From Mycobacterium mantenii (GTDB taxonomy: Bacteria; Actinomycetota; Actinomycetes; Mycobacteriales; Mycobacteriaceae): a stretch of DNA of 64,000 nucleotides. The stretch lies in contig NZ_AP022590.1 in the NCBI RefSeq assembly GCF_010731775.1, positions 4,836,001 through 4,900,000 on the forward strand, written 5' to 3'. Shown here piece by piece: positions 54,845 to 63,295 of this stretch (within the stretch, counting starts at the first letter, position 1; each line of letters opens with the position of its first letter). Made by a program: the position numbers and the translations under genes. The notes under the pieces are model-generated. The model was not told the origin of the DNA and did no database searches. It worked only from the letters and a program-made list of their open reading frames with translations.

Positions 54845-55891
54845 GTGACTTCAGCTGACCAACTCGAGGGCCTCGACCTGGCCTCGCTGGACCGGTACCT
54901 GCGTTCACTTGGGATCGGGCGCGACGGCGAGTTACGCGCGGACTTCATTTCCGGTGGTCGCTCCAATCTGACGTTCCGCGTCTACGACGACAGCACCAGT
55001 TGGCTGGTGCGCCGACCGCCGCTGCACGGGTTGACCCCGTCGGCGCACGACATGGCCCGCGAGTACCGCGTTGTTGCGGCGCTGCAGGACACACGGGTTC
55101 CGGTGGCGCGCACGATCGGGCTCTGCCAGGACGATTCGGTGCTCGGGGCTCCCTTCCAGATCGTCGAATTCGTCGCCGGGCAGGTGGTGCGCCGCCGCGC
55201 TCAGCTCGAATCGTTCAGTCACACCGTCATCGAGGGCTGCGTCGACTCGCTGATCCGGGTGCTGGTCGACCTGCACAATGTCGATCCCAACGCCGTCGGT
55301 CTGGCTGATTTCGGTAAGCCCAGCGGCTATCTGGAGCGTCAGGTGCGGCGATGGGGCTCGCAATGGTCGCTGGTGCGGCTGCCCGAGGATCGGCGCGATG
55401 CCGACGTGGAGCGACTGCATTCCGGTCTGGGCGAGGCTATTCCGCAACAGAGCCGCACGTCGATCGTGCACGGCGACTACCGGATCGACAACACGATCCT
55501 GGACGCCGACGACCCGACGATCGTCCGTGCGGTCGTCGACTGGGAGCTCTCGACGCTGGGGGATCCGCTGTCCGATGCGGCGCTGATGTGCGTGTACCGC
55601 GACCCCGCCTTGGATTTGATCGTCAATGCGCAGGCCGCGTGGACGTCCCCGTTGTTGCCGACGGCCGACGAACTGGCCGACCGGTATTCGCTGGTGGCCG
55701 GTATACCGCTGGCCCATTGGGAGTTCTACATGGCGCTGGCCTACTTCAAGCTCGCCATCATCGCCGCGGGTATCGACTTCCGCCGGCGGATGTCGGATCA
55801 GGCTCGCGGAAGAGACTCCGACCATGCACCGGAGGTGGTGGCGCCGCTGATCTCCCGGGGGTTGGCCGAACTGGCCAAGCTGCCCGGCTAG
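54845..55891 (+). CDS. fadE36: FadE36 (Rv3761c-like), APH-fold kinase
   Basis: 348 residues, GTG start. Although named as an acyl-CoA dehydrogenase in M. tuberculosis, the sequence is an APH-type kinase: SGGRSNLTFRVYDDSTSWLVRRPP, catalytic IVHGDYRIDNTIL, and VVDWELSTLGDPLSDAAL. It is the third such kinase in the window and the only one I can place at the conserved Rv3761c position. A likely role is phosphorylation of hydroxyacyl-CoA, by analogy with ACAD10/11. Its stop overlaps that of the convergent Rv3760-like gene by 4 bases. Confidence 0.86.
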   Translation: MTSADQLEGLDLASLDRYLRSLGIGRDGELRADFISGGRSNLTFRVYDDSTSWLVRRPPLHGLTPSAHDMAREYRVVAALQDTRVPVARTIGLCQDDSVLGAPFQIVEFVAGQVVRRRAQLESFSHTVIEGCVDSLIRVLVDLHNVDPNAVGLADFGKPSGYLERQVRRWGSQWSLVRLPEDRRDADVERLHSGLGEAIPQQSRTSIVHGDYRIDNTILDADDPTIVRAVVDWELSTLGDPLSDAALMCVYRDPALDLIVNAQAAWTSPLLPTADELADRYSLVAGIPLAHWEFYMALAYFKLAIIAAGIDFRRRMSDQARGRDSDHAPEVVAPLISRGLAELAKLPG

Positions 55892-56238
55892 CGCGAGGCG
55901 GCCGCGTGCTGCCGTTTTGCCGCGCGGCGCAGCTGCAAGATCCGTGCGGTGCCGACCGCAACCGTGATCAGCCCGCCGACCACGGCCGCCAGCAAGATCG
56001 CAACTCCCTTGGGCTGGCTCCAGCGCCAGCCCAAGAACTGAAACTCTGCTGGTGTCGTGTTCTGGGTGATGAAAATCAGCAACAGAATCAGGATCACGAA
56101 GCCGGCGATCAATGACGACCACAGCGCACCGGCGCGGGTGAACCCGATGGCCGGCTCCTTGGCGGGTGCTCCCGTCTTGGCCGCAGGGTTGGGCTTGGGG
56201 GGTGGCTGGCCAGGCGAGTCAGGGGTGTGGCTGCTCAT
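55888..56238 (-). CDS. LapA/DUF1049-type membrane protein (Rv3760-like)
   Basis: 116 residues. A Pro-rich cytoplasmic N-terminus is followed by two membrane helices (about 43-60 and 79-98) with the LapA-type stretch FITQNTTPAEFQFLGWRWSQPKGVAILLAAVVGG, and a basic tail (LQLRRAAKRQ). The fold is shared with LapA, which in Gram-negatives works in LPS assembly; its mycobacterial role is unknown. Divergent from proX. Confidence 0.84.
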   Translation of the reverse strand: MSSHTPDSPGQPPPKPNPAAKTGAPAKEPAIGFTRAGALWSSLIAGFVILILLLIFITQNTTPAEFQFLGWRWSQPKGVAILLAAVVGGLITVAVGTARILQLRRAAKRQHAAASR

Positions 56239-56339
56239 ACTGCCATCTTTGCCCTATCCGGCGCAGATTGAAACAGATTCACCGCAACCCGGTCGTCGCG
56301 GGCCCGCGTCCGTGTGGTTCGGGCGTTAGGGTCGGCGAT

Positions 56340-57287
56340 ATGACGACACCGCCGCGCCTGCAGGGCGGGATCACGCGCGCGGCCGGATTGCTGATCGCGA
56401 TGTGCGTCATTGCGTCGTGCAGCAATTCCGATCCGTTGGGCACGCAGGTTCGAAGCCCCCACTCCATCGTCATCGGCTCCGGCGACTTTCCGGAATCGCA
56501 GATCATCGCCGAGATCTATGCACAAGCCTTGCAGGCCAATGGTTTCGAGGTCGGCACGCGAATGGGAATCGGTAGCCGGGAGACGTACATCCCTGCGATC
56601 AAAGACCATTCCATCGATCTGGTGCCGGAGTACATCGGCAATCTTCTGCTCTATATTGCGCCCCAGTCGAAAGCGACCACGCTCGATGCCGTCGAGCGGG
56701 AGCTGCACCAGCTGCTGCCCGGTGATCTGTCAATTCTGACGCCCGCCCCGGCCAGCGACACCGATACCGTCAGCGTGACCGGACGAACGGCGGACTCCTG
56801 GAACCTGAAGACAATCGCCGATTTGGCCGCCCATTCGGCGGACGTGCGATTCGGGGCGCCTTCGGCGTTCGCGACCCGGCCGGCCGGGCTGCCGGGGTTA
56901 CGGGAGAAGTACGGGCTCGACATCAAGCCAGGCAACTTCGTCGCCATCGATGACGGCGGCGGTGCGGTCACGGTGCGCGCTTTGGTGGAGGGGAGGGTGA
57001 ACGCGGCCAACATCTTCACCACATCCCCGGCCATACCGCAGAACCATCTGGTGCCCCTCGACGATCCCGAACACAACTTTCTGGCCGGAAACATTGTGCC
57101 ACTGGTCAGTTCAATGAAGAAGTCGGGCCGGCTCAAGGATGTGCTGGACGCCGTGTCGGCGCAGCTGACCACCTCCGGTGTTGCCGGGCTGAATGCCGCG
57201 GTGTCGGGGAACGCGGGTGTCGATCCCGACGAGGCAGCGCGAAAGTGGATACGGGACAATGGCTTCGACCATCCGATCGGAGGATGA
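56340..57287 (+). CDS. proX: ProX, osmoprotectant-binding lipoprotein
   Basis: 315 residues from the ATG at 56340. Signal peptide with lipobox ending at Cys27 (VIASC). Periplasmic binding protein of the glycine-betaine type (OpuAC): IVIGSGDFPESQIIAEIYAQAL, DLVPEYIGNLLLYI, and LVPLDDPEHNFLAGNIVPLV. It delivers betaine, carnitine or similar solutes to the ProV-ProW-ProZ transporter encoded next. The end touches proV. Confidence 0.93.
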   Translation: MTTPPRLQGGITRAAGLLIAMCVIASCSNSDPLGTQVRSPHSIVIGSGDFPESQIIAEIYAQALQANGFEVGTRMGIGSRETYIPAIKDHSIDLVPEYIGNLLLYIAPQSKATTLDAVERELHQLLPGDLSILTPAPASDTDTVSVTGRTADSWNLKTIADLAAHSADVRFGAPSAFATRPAGLPGLREKYGLDIKPGNFVAIDDGGGAVTVRALVEGRVNAANIFTTSPAIPQNHLVPLDDPEHNFLAGNIVPLVSSMKKSGRLKDVLDAVSAQLTTSGVAGLNAAVSGNAGVDPDEAARKWIRDNGFDHPIGG

Positions 57288-57288
57288 C

Positions 57289-58401
57289 TTGATCGTCTTC
57301 GACAACGTCAGCAAGTCATTCGCCGACGGAACGACCGCGGTGGACCGGCTAAGCCTGGCCGTTCCGAACGGCAAGCTGACCGTATTCGTCGGGTCCTCCG
57401 GCAGCGGCAAGACCACCGCGCTGCGCATGATCAACCGCATGATCGAGCCCACCTCGGGCACCATCACCATCGACGATGTCGACTTGTCCACCCGCGACCC
57501 GGTGCGGCTCCGCCTCGGAATCGGGTACGTCATCCAGCAGGCGGGGCTGATGCCCCATCAACGGGTAATCGACAATGTGGCAACGGTTCCGGTGTTGCGC
57601 GGCCAGCCCCGCCGGGCCGCCCGCAAAGCCGCCTACGAGGTGCTCGAACGGGTCGGGCTGGACGCCAAACTCGCGACCCGGTACCCCGCGCAGCTCTCCG
57701 GTGGCGAGCAACAACGGGTCGGTGTGGCCCGAGCGCTGGCCGCCGACCCGCCGATCCTATTGATGGACGAGCCGTTCTCCGCCGTCGATCCGGTGGTCCG
57801 CCACGAGCTGCAGAACGAAATCCTGCGTCTGCAAGGCGAATTGCACAAGACGATCGTGTTCGTCACGCACGACATCGATGAGGCGCTGCGGCTCGGCGAA
57901 CGCGTGGCCGTCTTCAAGGGCGGTTCGTTACAGCAGTACGACGAGCCCGCGCGGCTGTTGTCGCGGCCGGCCAATGATTTCGTGTCGAGGTTCATCGGCC
58001 TGGGCCGCGGCTACCGGTGGTTGCAACTGCTCGACGCGGCGCGGCTGCCACTGCGCGACGTCGAACAGATCGAGGTCGAGCGGCTCTCCGCGGCAAAACT
58101 GTCCGACGGCTGGGCCGTCGTCGTCGACGACGCCGGTGCGCCCATTGGCTGGATCGACGCCGAGGGAATGCGTCGGCATCGCGACGGTGGGTCGCTGTCC
58201 GACAGCGTGAGTGGGGTCGGATCGTTGTTTCGGCCACGCGGCAATCTGAGCCATGCGCTGGACGCGGCGCTGTCGTCGCCGTCGGGGATCGGTGTGGCCG
58301 TCGATGAGGGCGGCAAGGTGATCGGCGGTGTGCTGGCCGCCGATGTGCTGGCCGCGGTGGAGTCGCAACGGCTGGGCTCGGCGGAACCTCAAGGGACCTA
58401 G
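57289..58401 (+). CDS. proV: ProV, osmoprotectant ABC transporter ATPase
   Basis: 370 residues from a TTG at 57289, chosen because GGAGGA sits 4 bases upstream and the protein then starts at the usual first strand (IVFDNVSKSF). An ATG at 57259 inside proX is an alternative. Walker A VGSSGSGKTT, signature LSGGEQQRVGVARAL, Walker B ILLMDEPFSAVD, His switch FVTHDIDEA. The C-terminal part (from about 280) looks like degenerate CBS domains, which in OpuA-type transporters sense ionic strength. Confidence 0.93.
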   Translation: MIVFDNVSKSFADGTTAVDRLSLAVPNGKLTVFVGSSGSGKTTALRMINRMIEPTSGTITIDDVDLSTRDPVRLRLGIGYVIQQAGLMPHQRVIDNVATVPVLRGQPRRAARKAAYEVLERVGLDAKLATRYPAQLSGGEQQRVGVARALAADPPILLMDEPFSAVDPVVRHELQNEILRLQGELHKTIVFVTHDIDEALRLGERVAVFKGGSLQQYDEPARLLSRPANDFVSRFIGLGRGYRWLQLLDAARLPLRDVEQIEVERLSAAKLSDGWAVVVDDAGAPIGWIDAEGMRRHRDGGSLSDSVSGVGSLFRPRGNLSHALDAALSSPSGIGVAVDEGGKVIGGVLAADVLAAVESQRLGSAEPQGT

Positions 58402-58405
58402 CCGA

Positions 58406-59092
58406 ATGCATTACCTACTCACCCATCTTGACGACGCCGGACGCCTGACCGTCGTGCACCTTCGGCTGTCGTTGGTGCCGGTGCTGATCGGGCTGGCGAT
58501 CGCGCTGCCGCTGGGTATGCTGGTGCAGCGCAAGCCAATTGCCCGCCGACTGACGACCGCAACCGCCAGCGTGGTGTTCACCATCCCGTCGCTGGCACTG
58601 TTCGTGGTGTTGCCGATGCTCATCGGAACCCGCATCCTCGACGAGGCCAACGTGATGGTGGCGTTGACGGCCTACACCGCCGCGCTGCTGGTGCGGGCGG
58701 TGCTCGAGGCGCTGGACGCGGTGCCCGCCCAAGTGCGGGACGCCGCCACGGCGGTCGGCTATTCGCCGATCACGCGGATGCTGAAAGTCGAGCTGCCGCT
58801 ATCGGTTCCGGTGCTCATCGCCGGGCTGCGGGTGGTGGTGGTGACCAATATCGCGATGGTCTCGGTCGGCTCGGTCATCGGCATCGGCGGTCTGGGCAGC
58901 TGGTTCACCCAGGGGTACCAAACCGACAAGAGCGATCAGATTCTGGCCGGCATCATCGCGTTGTTCCTGCTGGCGGTCGTCATCGATGTGCTTATCGTGG
59001 TGGCCGGCCGGCTGGCGACGCCCTGGGCGCACGCCACGCGCGGCACCGGCCGCCGCTCTATCGTCGCGCCCGTCGTGGGCGGTGCGCGGTGA
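58406..59092 (+). CDS. proW: ProW, osmoprotectant ABC transporter permease
   Basis: 228 residues, about five membrane segments. The permease-ATPase coupling helix region is VRDAATAVGYSPITRMLKVELPLSVPVLIAGL. One of two permease halves that assemble with ProZ. Starts 5 bases after proV and overlaps proZ by 4 bases (GTGA). Confidence 0.94.
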   Translation: MHYLLTHLDDAGRLTVVHLRLSLVPVLIGLAIALPLGMLVQRKPIARRLTTATASVVFTIPSLALFVVLPMLIGTRILDEANVMVALTAYTAALLVRAVLEALDAVPAQVRDAATAVGYSPITRMLKVELPLSVPVLIAGLRVVVVTNIAMVSVGSVIGIGGLGSWFTQGYQTDKSDQILAGIIALFLLAVVIDVLIVVAGRLATPWAHATRGTGRRSIVAPVVGGAR

Positions 59093-59808
59093 ACTTCGTA
59101 GCGCGGGCGATCTCCTTTGTACTGAGCGTCGACAACTGGACCGGCCCGGTCGGGCTCGCGGCCCGCATCCTGGAACACCTCGAGTACACCGCTCTGGCGG
59201 TGGCCGCCTCGGCGCTGATCGCGATTCCCGTCGGAGTGCTCATCGGGCACACCGGTCGCGGCACCCTGCTGGTGGTGGGCGCCGTCAACGGCTTGCGTTC
59301 CCTGCCGACGCTGGGCGTGCTGCTGTTCGGGACCCTGCTGTTCGGGCTGGGCCTGGGTCCGTCGTTGGTGGCGCTGATGCTGCTGGGGGTGCCGGCGTTG
59401 TTGGCCGGCACCTATGCCGGTATCGCCAATGTCGAGCCGATGGTCGTGGATGCCGCGCGGGCAATGGGCATGACGGAGACCCAGGTGCTGCTGCGGGTCG
59501 AGGTGCCGAATGCGTTGCCGTTGATCCTGGGCGGGCTGCGCAACGCGACCCTGCAGGTGGTCGCCACCGCGACCGTGGCCGCCTACGCCAGCCTTGGTGG
59601 TCTGGGCAGATACCTGATCGACGGGATCAAAGAACGTGAGTTTCATCTCGCCCTGGTCGGGGCGCTGATGGTGGCCGCGTTGGCGCTGGTGCTCGACGGA
59701 TTGCTGGCGCTGGCGGTGTGGATTTCGGCGCCGGGCAGCGGTCGGCTGCGGCGAACATACCGGGCTCTTCCGCAGCGGTCGGCGGGCACGCTTACGGTAG
59801 ATGAGTGA
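59089..59808 (+). CDS. proZ: ProZ, osmoprotectant ABC transporter permease
   Basis: 239 residues, GTG start. EYTALAVAASALIAIPVGVLIGHTG at the first core helix and MVVDAARAMGMTETQVLLRVEVPNALPLILGGLRN as the coupling region. Pairs with ProW. The stop overlaps the start of the Rv3755c-like gene by 4 bases, so that gene is in the same operon. Confidence 0.94.
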   Translation: MNFVARAISFVLSVDNWTGPVGLAARILEHLEYTALAVAASALIAIPVGVLIGHTGRGTLLVVGAVNGLRSLPTLGVLLFGTLLFGLGLGPSLVALMLLGVPALLAGTYAGIANVEPMVVDAARAMGMTETQVLLRVEVPNALPLILGGLRNATLQVVATATVAAYASLGGLGRYLIDGIKEREFHLALVGALMVAALALVLDGLLALAVWISAPGSGRLRRTYRALPQRSAGTLTVDE

Positions 59809-60404
59809 ACCCAGCCCCCTCTGATCCGTCTCGCCGCGTATGGCAGGCGATGCTGACCTGGCGCGCGCAGGATGCTGCCCGGATGGAATCGGTGCGACTC
59901 CAGGTGTCCGGGAACAGAATCAAGGCCAATGGCCGCATCATCGCCGCCGCCACCGCGACCCACCCGGCGTTCGGCGCCTACTACGACCTGCTGACCGATG
60001 AGACCGGTGCCACCAGGCGGCTCGGGATGACGGTCACCCTGGCCGAGCGGGAGCGAGTCTTCTCGTTCGCCCGCGACGAAGAGAACATGTGGCTGGTCAC
60101 CGACCATCAGGGCGAACACCGCGCGGCCTACAACGGCGCGCTCGACGTCGACGTGGAGTTCAGCCCGTTCTTCAACGCGCTGCCCGTCCGGCGGCTCGGG
60201 CTACACGAGCGAGCGGCCTCGGTCACCTTGCCCGTGGTGTATGTGAACGTGCCGGAGATGTCCATCACCGCGGACACGGTGAGTTACAGCAGCCCCGGCA
60301 GTCGAGGTGAGATCAAGTTGCGCTCGCCGATCTCTGACACCACGGTGAGCGTCGACGAAGAAGGCTTCATCGTGGACTATCCCGGCCTGGCAGAGCGGAT
60401 CTGA
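59805..60404 (+). CDS. Conserved protein, Rv3755c-like (putative glycolipid-binding fold)
   Basis: 199 residues, the Mtb Rv3755c length. Beta-rich soluble protein: [49 protein letters not shown], and [21 protein letters not shown]. It resembles the small actinobacterial family annotated as putative glycolipid-binding; a direct function is unknown. Last gene of the proXVWZ operon. The 3' end overlaps the convergent tyrA by 38 bp. Confidence 0.82.
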   Translation: MNPAPSDPSRRVWQAMLTWRAQDAARMESVRLQVSGNRIKANGRIIAAATATHPAFGAYYDLLTDETGATRRLGMTVTLAERERVFSFARDEENMWLVTDHQGEHRAAYNGALDVDVEFSPFFNALPVRRLGLHERAASVTLPVVYVNVPEMSITADTVSYSSPGSRGEIKLRSPISDTTVSVDEEGFIVDYPGLAERI

Positions 60405-61338
60405 TCACCCCGCCCGCCCTGCCCGCGGCGGCCAATTCCTGACGCCAGTTCTCCGCGCCGACCACGACGTGGAAGATGTCGGTGCGCGGGAAGCTGTCGT
60501 AGCGCGTTCGAGCGGCGTGGCCGGCCTCGATGAGTTCGGCGACCGAGTGGTGGGAAGCCAGCGATTCGCGGGCACGACTCATCAGCTCGATGACGCGATC
60601 GGCCAAGGGCACCAACTGGTCGGAGTTGCCTTCGCACATCGCGCGGACCAGATCCGGGGCGGTGGCCGCCACCCGAGTGCCGTCACGGAATGACCCGGCG
60701 GCCAACGCGAAAGCCAATGGAATGTCTCCGGCGACCACGGCCAGCGCCTCGGCGAGCAGGTGGGGCAGATGCGAGATGGCCGCCGCGGCGGCGTCGTGTT
60801 CGTCCGACCTGGCGGGCACCACCACCGAGCCGCAGTCCAGTGCCAACGTCATCACCGTCGACCAGACCGCAGGGTCGACATGGTCGTCGACGCTGACCAC
60901 CCACGGGGTCCCGGTGAACAGCCCGGCGTAGCCGGCGGTCCAACCCGAATGCGCGGTGCCCGCCATCGGGTGGCCCCCGACGAAGCGTTCCTGCAGACCC
61001 ACCGCGACGACCTGATCGAGCACCGCCTGCTTGACGCTGGTGACGTCGGTCAACGGACACGCCGGGGCCGTCTCCTTGATGTGGGCGAGCATGCCCGCAA
61101 TCGCGGGCATCGGCACGGCCAGCACGATCAAGGCCTCGCGGCTGGCGGCGCGCGACAGGGTGGCGGTCAGATCGGTGGTGGCGTCAAAGCCGTCGGCGGT
61201 CGCGGCCTGCGCGCCCTCCACCGAGCGGTTGTAGCCGAACACCTCACGGCCGGCTGCCGTGGCGGCCCGCATTATCGAGCCACCGATCAGTCCCAACCCG
61301 AGCACACACACCGGTGTCTTAGAAGGAGGGCTTGCCAC
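60367..61338 (-). CDS. tyrA: TyrA, prephenate dehydrogenase
   Basis: 323 residues from a GTG at 61336-61338, which puts the dinucleotide motif [17 protein letters not shown] close to the N-terminus as in the family; an in-frame ATG at 61356 is an alternative. [25 protein letters not shown], and the substrate loop [15 protein letters not shown] are visible, as is a helical C-terminal dimerisation half ([12 protein letters not shown]). It converts prephenate to 4-hydroxyphenylpyruvate with NAD+ for tyrosine synthesis. No fused chorismate mutase. Confidence 0.93.
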   Translation of the reverse strand: MASPPSKTPVCVLGLGLIGGSIMRAATAAGREVFGYNRSVEGAQAATADGFDATTDLTATLSRAASREALIVLAVPMPAIAGMLAHIKETAPACPLTDVTSVKQAVLDQVVAVGLQERFVGGHPMAGTAHSGWTAGYAGLFTGTPWVVSVDDHVDPAVWSTVMTLALDCGSVVVPARSDEHDAAAAAISHLPHLLAEALAVVAGDIPLAFALAAGSFRDGTRVAATAPDLVRAMCEGNSDQLVPLADRVIELMSRARESLASHHSVAELIEAGHAARTRYDSFPRTDIFHVVVGAENWRQELAAAGRAGGVIRSALPGRDSPR

Positions 61339-61440
61339 ATTCCAAGGTTGGCACATCCGGCGGGAAACGGTGCGGTCAGATGTGGCGGCTACCACGAGCC
61401 ATCTGGTCAGCGGCCTGGTCTGGGACTACCGTAAGCGCCC

Positions 61441-61962
61441 ATGGGAGCACAACGGGCCTCTGCCCAGGGCCTGTCCGCGGACACGCCGGACGGTTTCGGC
61501 GTTGCGGTGGTGCGTGAAGAGGGACAGTGGCGTTGTGCTCCGATGGCCCGAGCGTCGCTGTTGAGCCTGTCGGCCGCCGAGACTGAGCTGCGCGAATTGC
61601 GCAGTTCCGGGGCGGTGTTCGGCCTGCTGGACGTGGACGACGAATTCTTCGTCATCGTGCGGCCAGCGCCCTCGGGGACCCGGTTGCTGCTCTCGGATGC
61701 GACCGCCGCGCTGGACTACGACATCGCCGCGGAAGTGCTCGACAAGCTGGACGCCGACATCGATCCCGAGGATCTCGAGGACTCAGACCCCTTCGAAGAG
61801 GGCGACTTGGGCCTGCTGTCCGACATCGGGCTGCCCGAGGCGGTCCTTGGGGTCATCCTCGACGAGACCGATCTGTACGCCGACGAGCAGCTGGGCCGTA
61901 TCGCCCGCGAGATGGGCTTCGCCGATCAGCTGTCGGCGGTGATCGACCGCCTCGGTCGGTGA
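61441..61962 (+). CDS. tRNA adenosine deaminase-associated protein (Rv3753c-like)
   Basis: 173 residues from the ATG at 61441. Acidic protein with MARASLLSLSAAETELRELRSSGAVFGLLDVDDEFFVI in the first half and DPEDLEDSDPFEEGDLGLLSDIGLPEAVLGVILDE in the second. It matches the actinobacterial family found next to tadA, whose exact role is unknown. It ends 12 bp before tadA. Confidence 0.88.
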   Translation: MGAQRASAQGLSADTPDGFGVAVVREEGQWRCAPMARASLLSLSAAETELRELRSSGAVFGLLDVDDEFFVIVRPAPSGTRLLLSDATAALDYDIAAEVLDKLDADIDPEDLEDSDPFEEGDLGLLSDIGLPEAVLGVILDETDLYADEQLGRIAREMGFADQLSAVIDRLGR

Positions 61963-61974
61963 TCGCTGACGTCG

Positions 61975-62433
61975 GTGATTGCTGACGAAGACCTGATCCG
62001 GTCCGCGCTGGCGGTTGCCGCGACGGCGGGTCCCCGCGACGTGCCCATCGGCGCGGTGGTGATCGGCGCCGACGGAACCGAGCTCGCCCGCGCGGTGAAT
62101 GCGCGCGAGGCATGGGGAGATCCGACCGCGCACGCCGAGATCCTGGCGCTGCGCGCGGCGGCCAGGGTGCTCGGCGACGGGTGGCGGCTGGAGGGCGCGA
62201 CGCTGGCGGTCACCGTCGAACCGTGCACCATGTGCGCGGGCGCGCTGGTGTTGTCGCGCATCGCCCGGCTGGTGTTCGGCGCCTGGGAGCCCAAGACCGG
62301 AGCGGTCGGATCGTTGTGGGACGTAGTCCGCGATCGGCGGCTCAACCATCGTCCCGAAGTGCGCGGTGGTGTGCTGGCGCAGGAGTGCGCTGCGCCACTG
62401 GAGGCCTTTTTCGCCCGCCAGCGATTGGGGTGA
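61975..62433 (+). CDS. tadA: TadA, tRNA-specific adenosine deaminase
   Basis: 152 residues, GTG start. Zinc site from His53 and the catalytic Glu55 (TAHAEIL) with Cys84 and Cys87 (EPCTMCAGAL), plus substrate-loop text ARLVFGAWEPKTGAVGS. TadA deaminates A34 to inosine in tRNA-Arg(ACG); such a tRNA is encoded at 38079-38151 in this window. Followed by tRNA-Ser after 29 bp. Confidence 0.95.
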   Translation: MIADEDLIRSALAVAATAGPRDVPIGAVVIGADGTELARAVNAREAWGDPTAHAEILALRAAARVLGDGWRLEGATLAVTVEPCTMCAGALVLSRIARLVFGAWEPKTGAVGSLWDVVRDRRLNHRPEVRGGVLAQECAAPLEAFFARQRLG

Positions 62434-62462
62434 CGGGCCTTCGGTTGGGTAAGCTGCTCGGC

Positions 62463-62549
62463 GGTGGCGTGTCCGAGCGGCCTAAGGAGCACGCCTCGAA
62501 AGCGTGTGACGGCTAAAACCGTCCGAGGGTTCAAATCCCTCCGCCACCG
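62463..62549 (+). tRNA. tRNA-Ser (anticodon CGA)
   Basis: 87-nt class II tRNA. Acceptor GGTGGCG/CGCCACC, anticodon loop CTCGAAA (CGA), variable arm GACGGCTAAAACCGTC, T arm GGGTTCAAATCCC. Much of the body is the same as the UGA-reading tRNA-Ser at 32000. Confidence 0.96.
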
Positions 62550-62601
62550 CCAAAACTCAGTTGCACCCTCGAAGAACAGAGGGGCAGTCGGCCCGCGGCG
62601 T

Positions 62602-62970
62602 TCATTGAACAGCGCAAGTGCCACGTCTATGAACGGCGGCCCCACGCCTCGCTCGCAGGCTTCTGATGCCGGCGCAGATATGTATGAACGGTATTGGCGC
62701 GCAAACACTCACCGAGACGTATGGCCTCGGGCCGTAATACCCACCCCAGGCGGGCGGAGGCGGCGGTGGCAAACCTGCTGGCGGAGGTGGCGGGGCCGAC
62801 GGCGGGGGCGCCTGTGCGAGAACGACGCACGTATCCGGTGGCGCGTCATAGACTGTCCCGTCGGCACATTCGGCTGCTCTGCCTACTGCCGGCGAAACGC
62901 AGGTCGCGCTGACGAGCGGTGCGAAGATGGCCGAGACGATGAGGGCCAAACGATTAGCTGTGCTGACCAT
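62602..62970 (-). CDS. Secreted proline-rich small protein
   Basis: 122 residues from the ATG at 62968-62970 with AAGGAG about 7 bases upstream. N-terminal signal peptide (LALIVSAIFAPLVSA) with a likely cut near ATC or GRA, then Cys-containing CADGTVYDAPPDTCVVL, a poly-proline stretch (PPPSAPPPPPAGLPPPPPP), and a tail with GYYGPRPYVSVSVCAPIPFIHIC. Four Cys could form disulfides. The last 20 residues are basic and may be a run-on. Family not recognised. Confidence 0.68.
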   Translation of the reverse strand: MVSTANRLALIVSAIFAPLVSATCVSPAVGRAAECADGTVYDAPPDTCVVLAQAPPPSAPPPPPAGLPPPPPPAWGGYYGPRPYVSVSVCAPIPFIHICAGIRSLRARRGAAVHRRGTCAVQ

Positions 62971-63295
62971 CGCAGATCTCCTTGCATGGAGGTCTAACTT
63001 CGCCAGCGTTGCCGGAGAAGTGACAAAAGACGCCTTCCAAGGCGGAGGCCGGCGTCAGCTCGCGGTCGGGTCGGGGCGTCTACCCAGGGGCGTCGTCGGC
63101 CGTGTCTATCGACGGCAACGGCTCAAATTTCTGTGCCGCCGCCAAGACTGCCCGGAAGGGAAGTCGTCTCAGATTTACCGGAAGCTGGCTAACATTTGCG
63201 TGCCCGCAGTCTGCGCGGAACGTAGCGCGGGCGCGACAGTGCCATCGGGCCGAAAAGTCGCGGTTTAACGATCACAGTTCCGGGCATCCAGCGGC
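62971..63295. other. Intergenic region without a convincing gene
   Basis: This 325-bp stretch lies between two divergent secreted-protein genes and should hold both promoters. An open frame crosses it on the plus strand but has no ribosome site and no recognisable domain. Nothing else stands out. Confidence 0.5.

Noticed and set aside
57259..57288. ATG at 57259 as the proV start
   Set aside because: It would add ten residues before the conserved first strand and overlap proX. The TTG at 57289 has an ideal GGAGGA spacing, though the ATG cannot be excluded.
62927..63268. 113-codon plus-strand frame between the Pro-rich protein and cutinase
   Set aside because: It overlaps the start and ribosome site of the secreted protein on the other strand, lacks its own ribosome site, and shows no recognisable domain.
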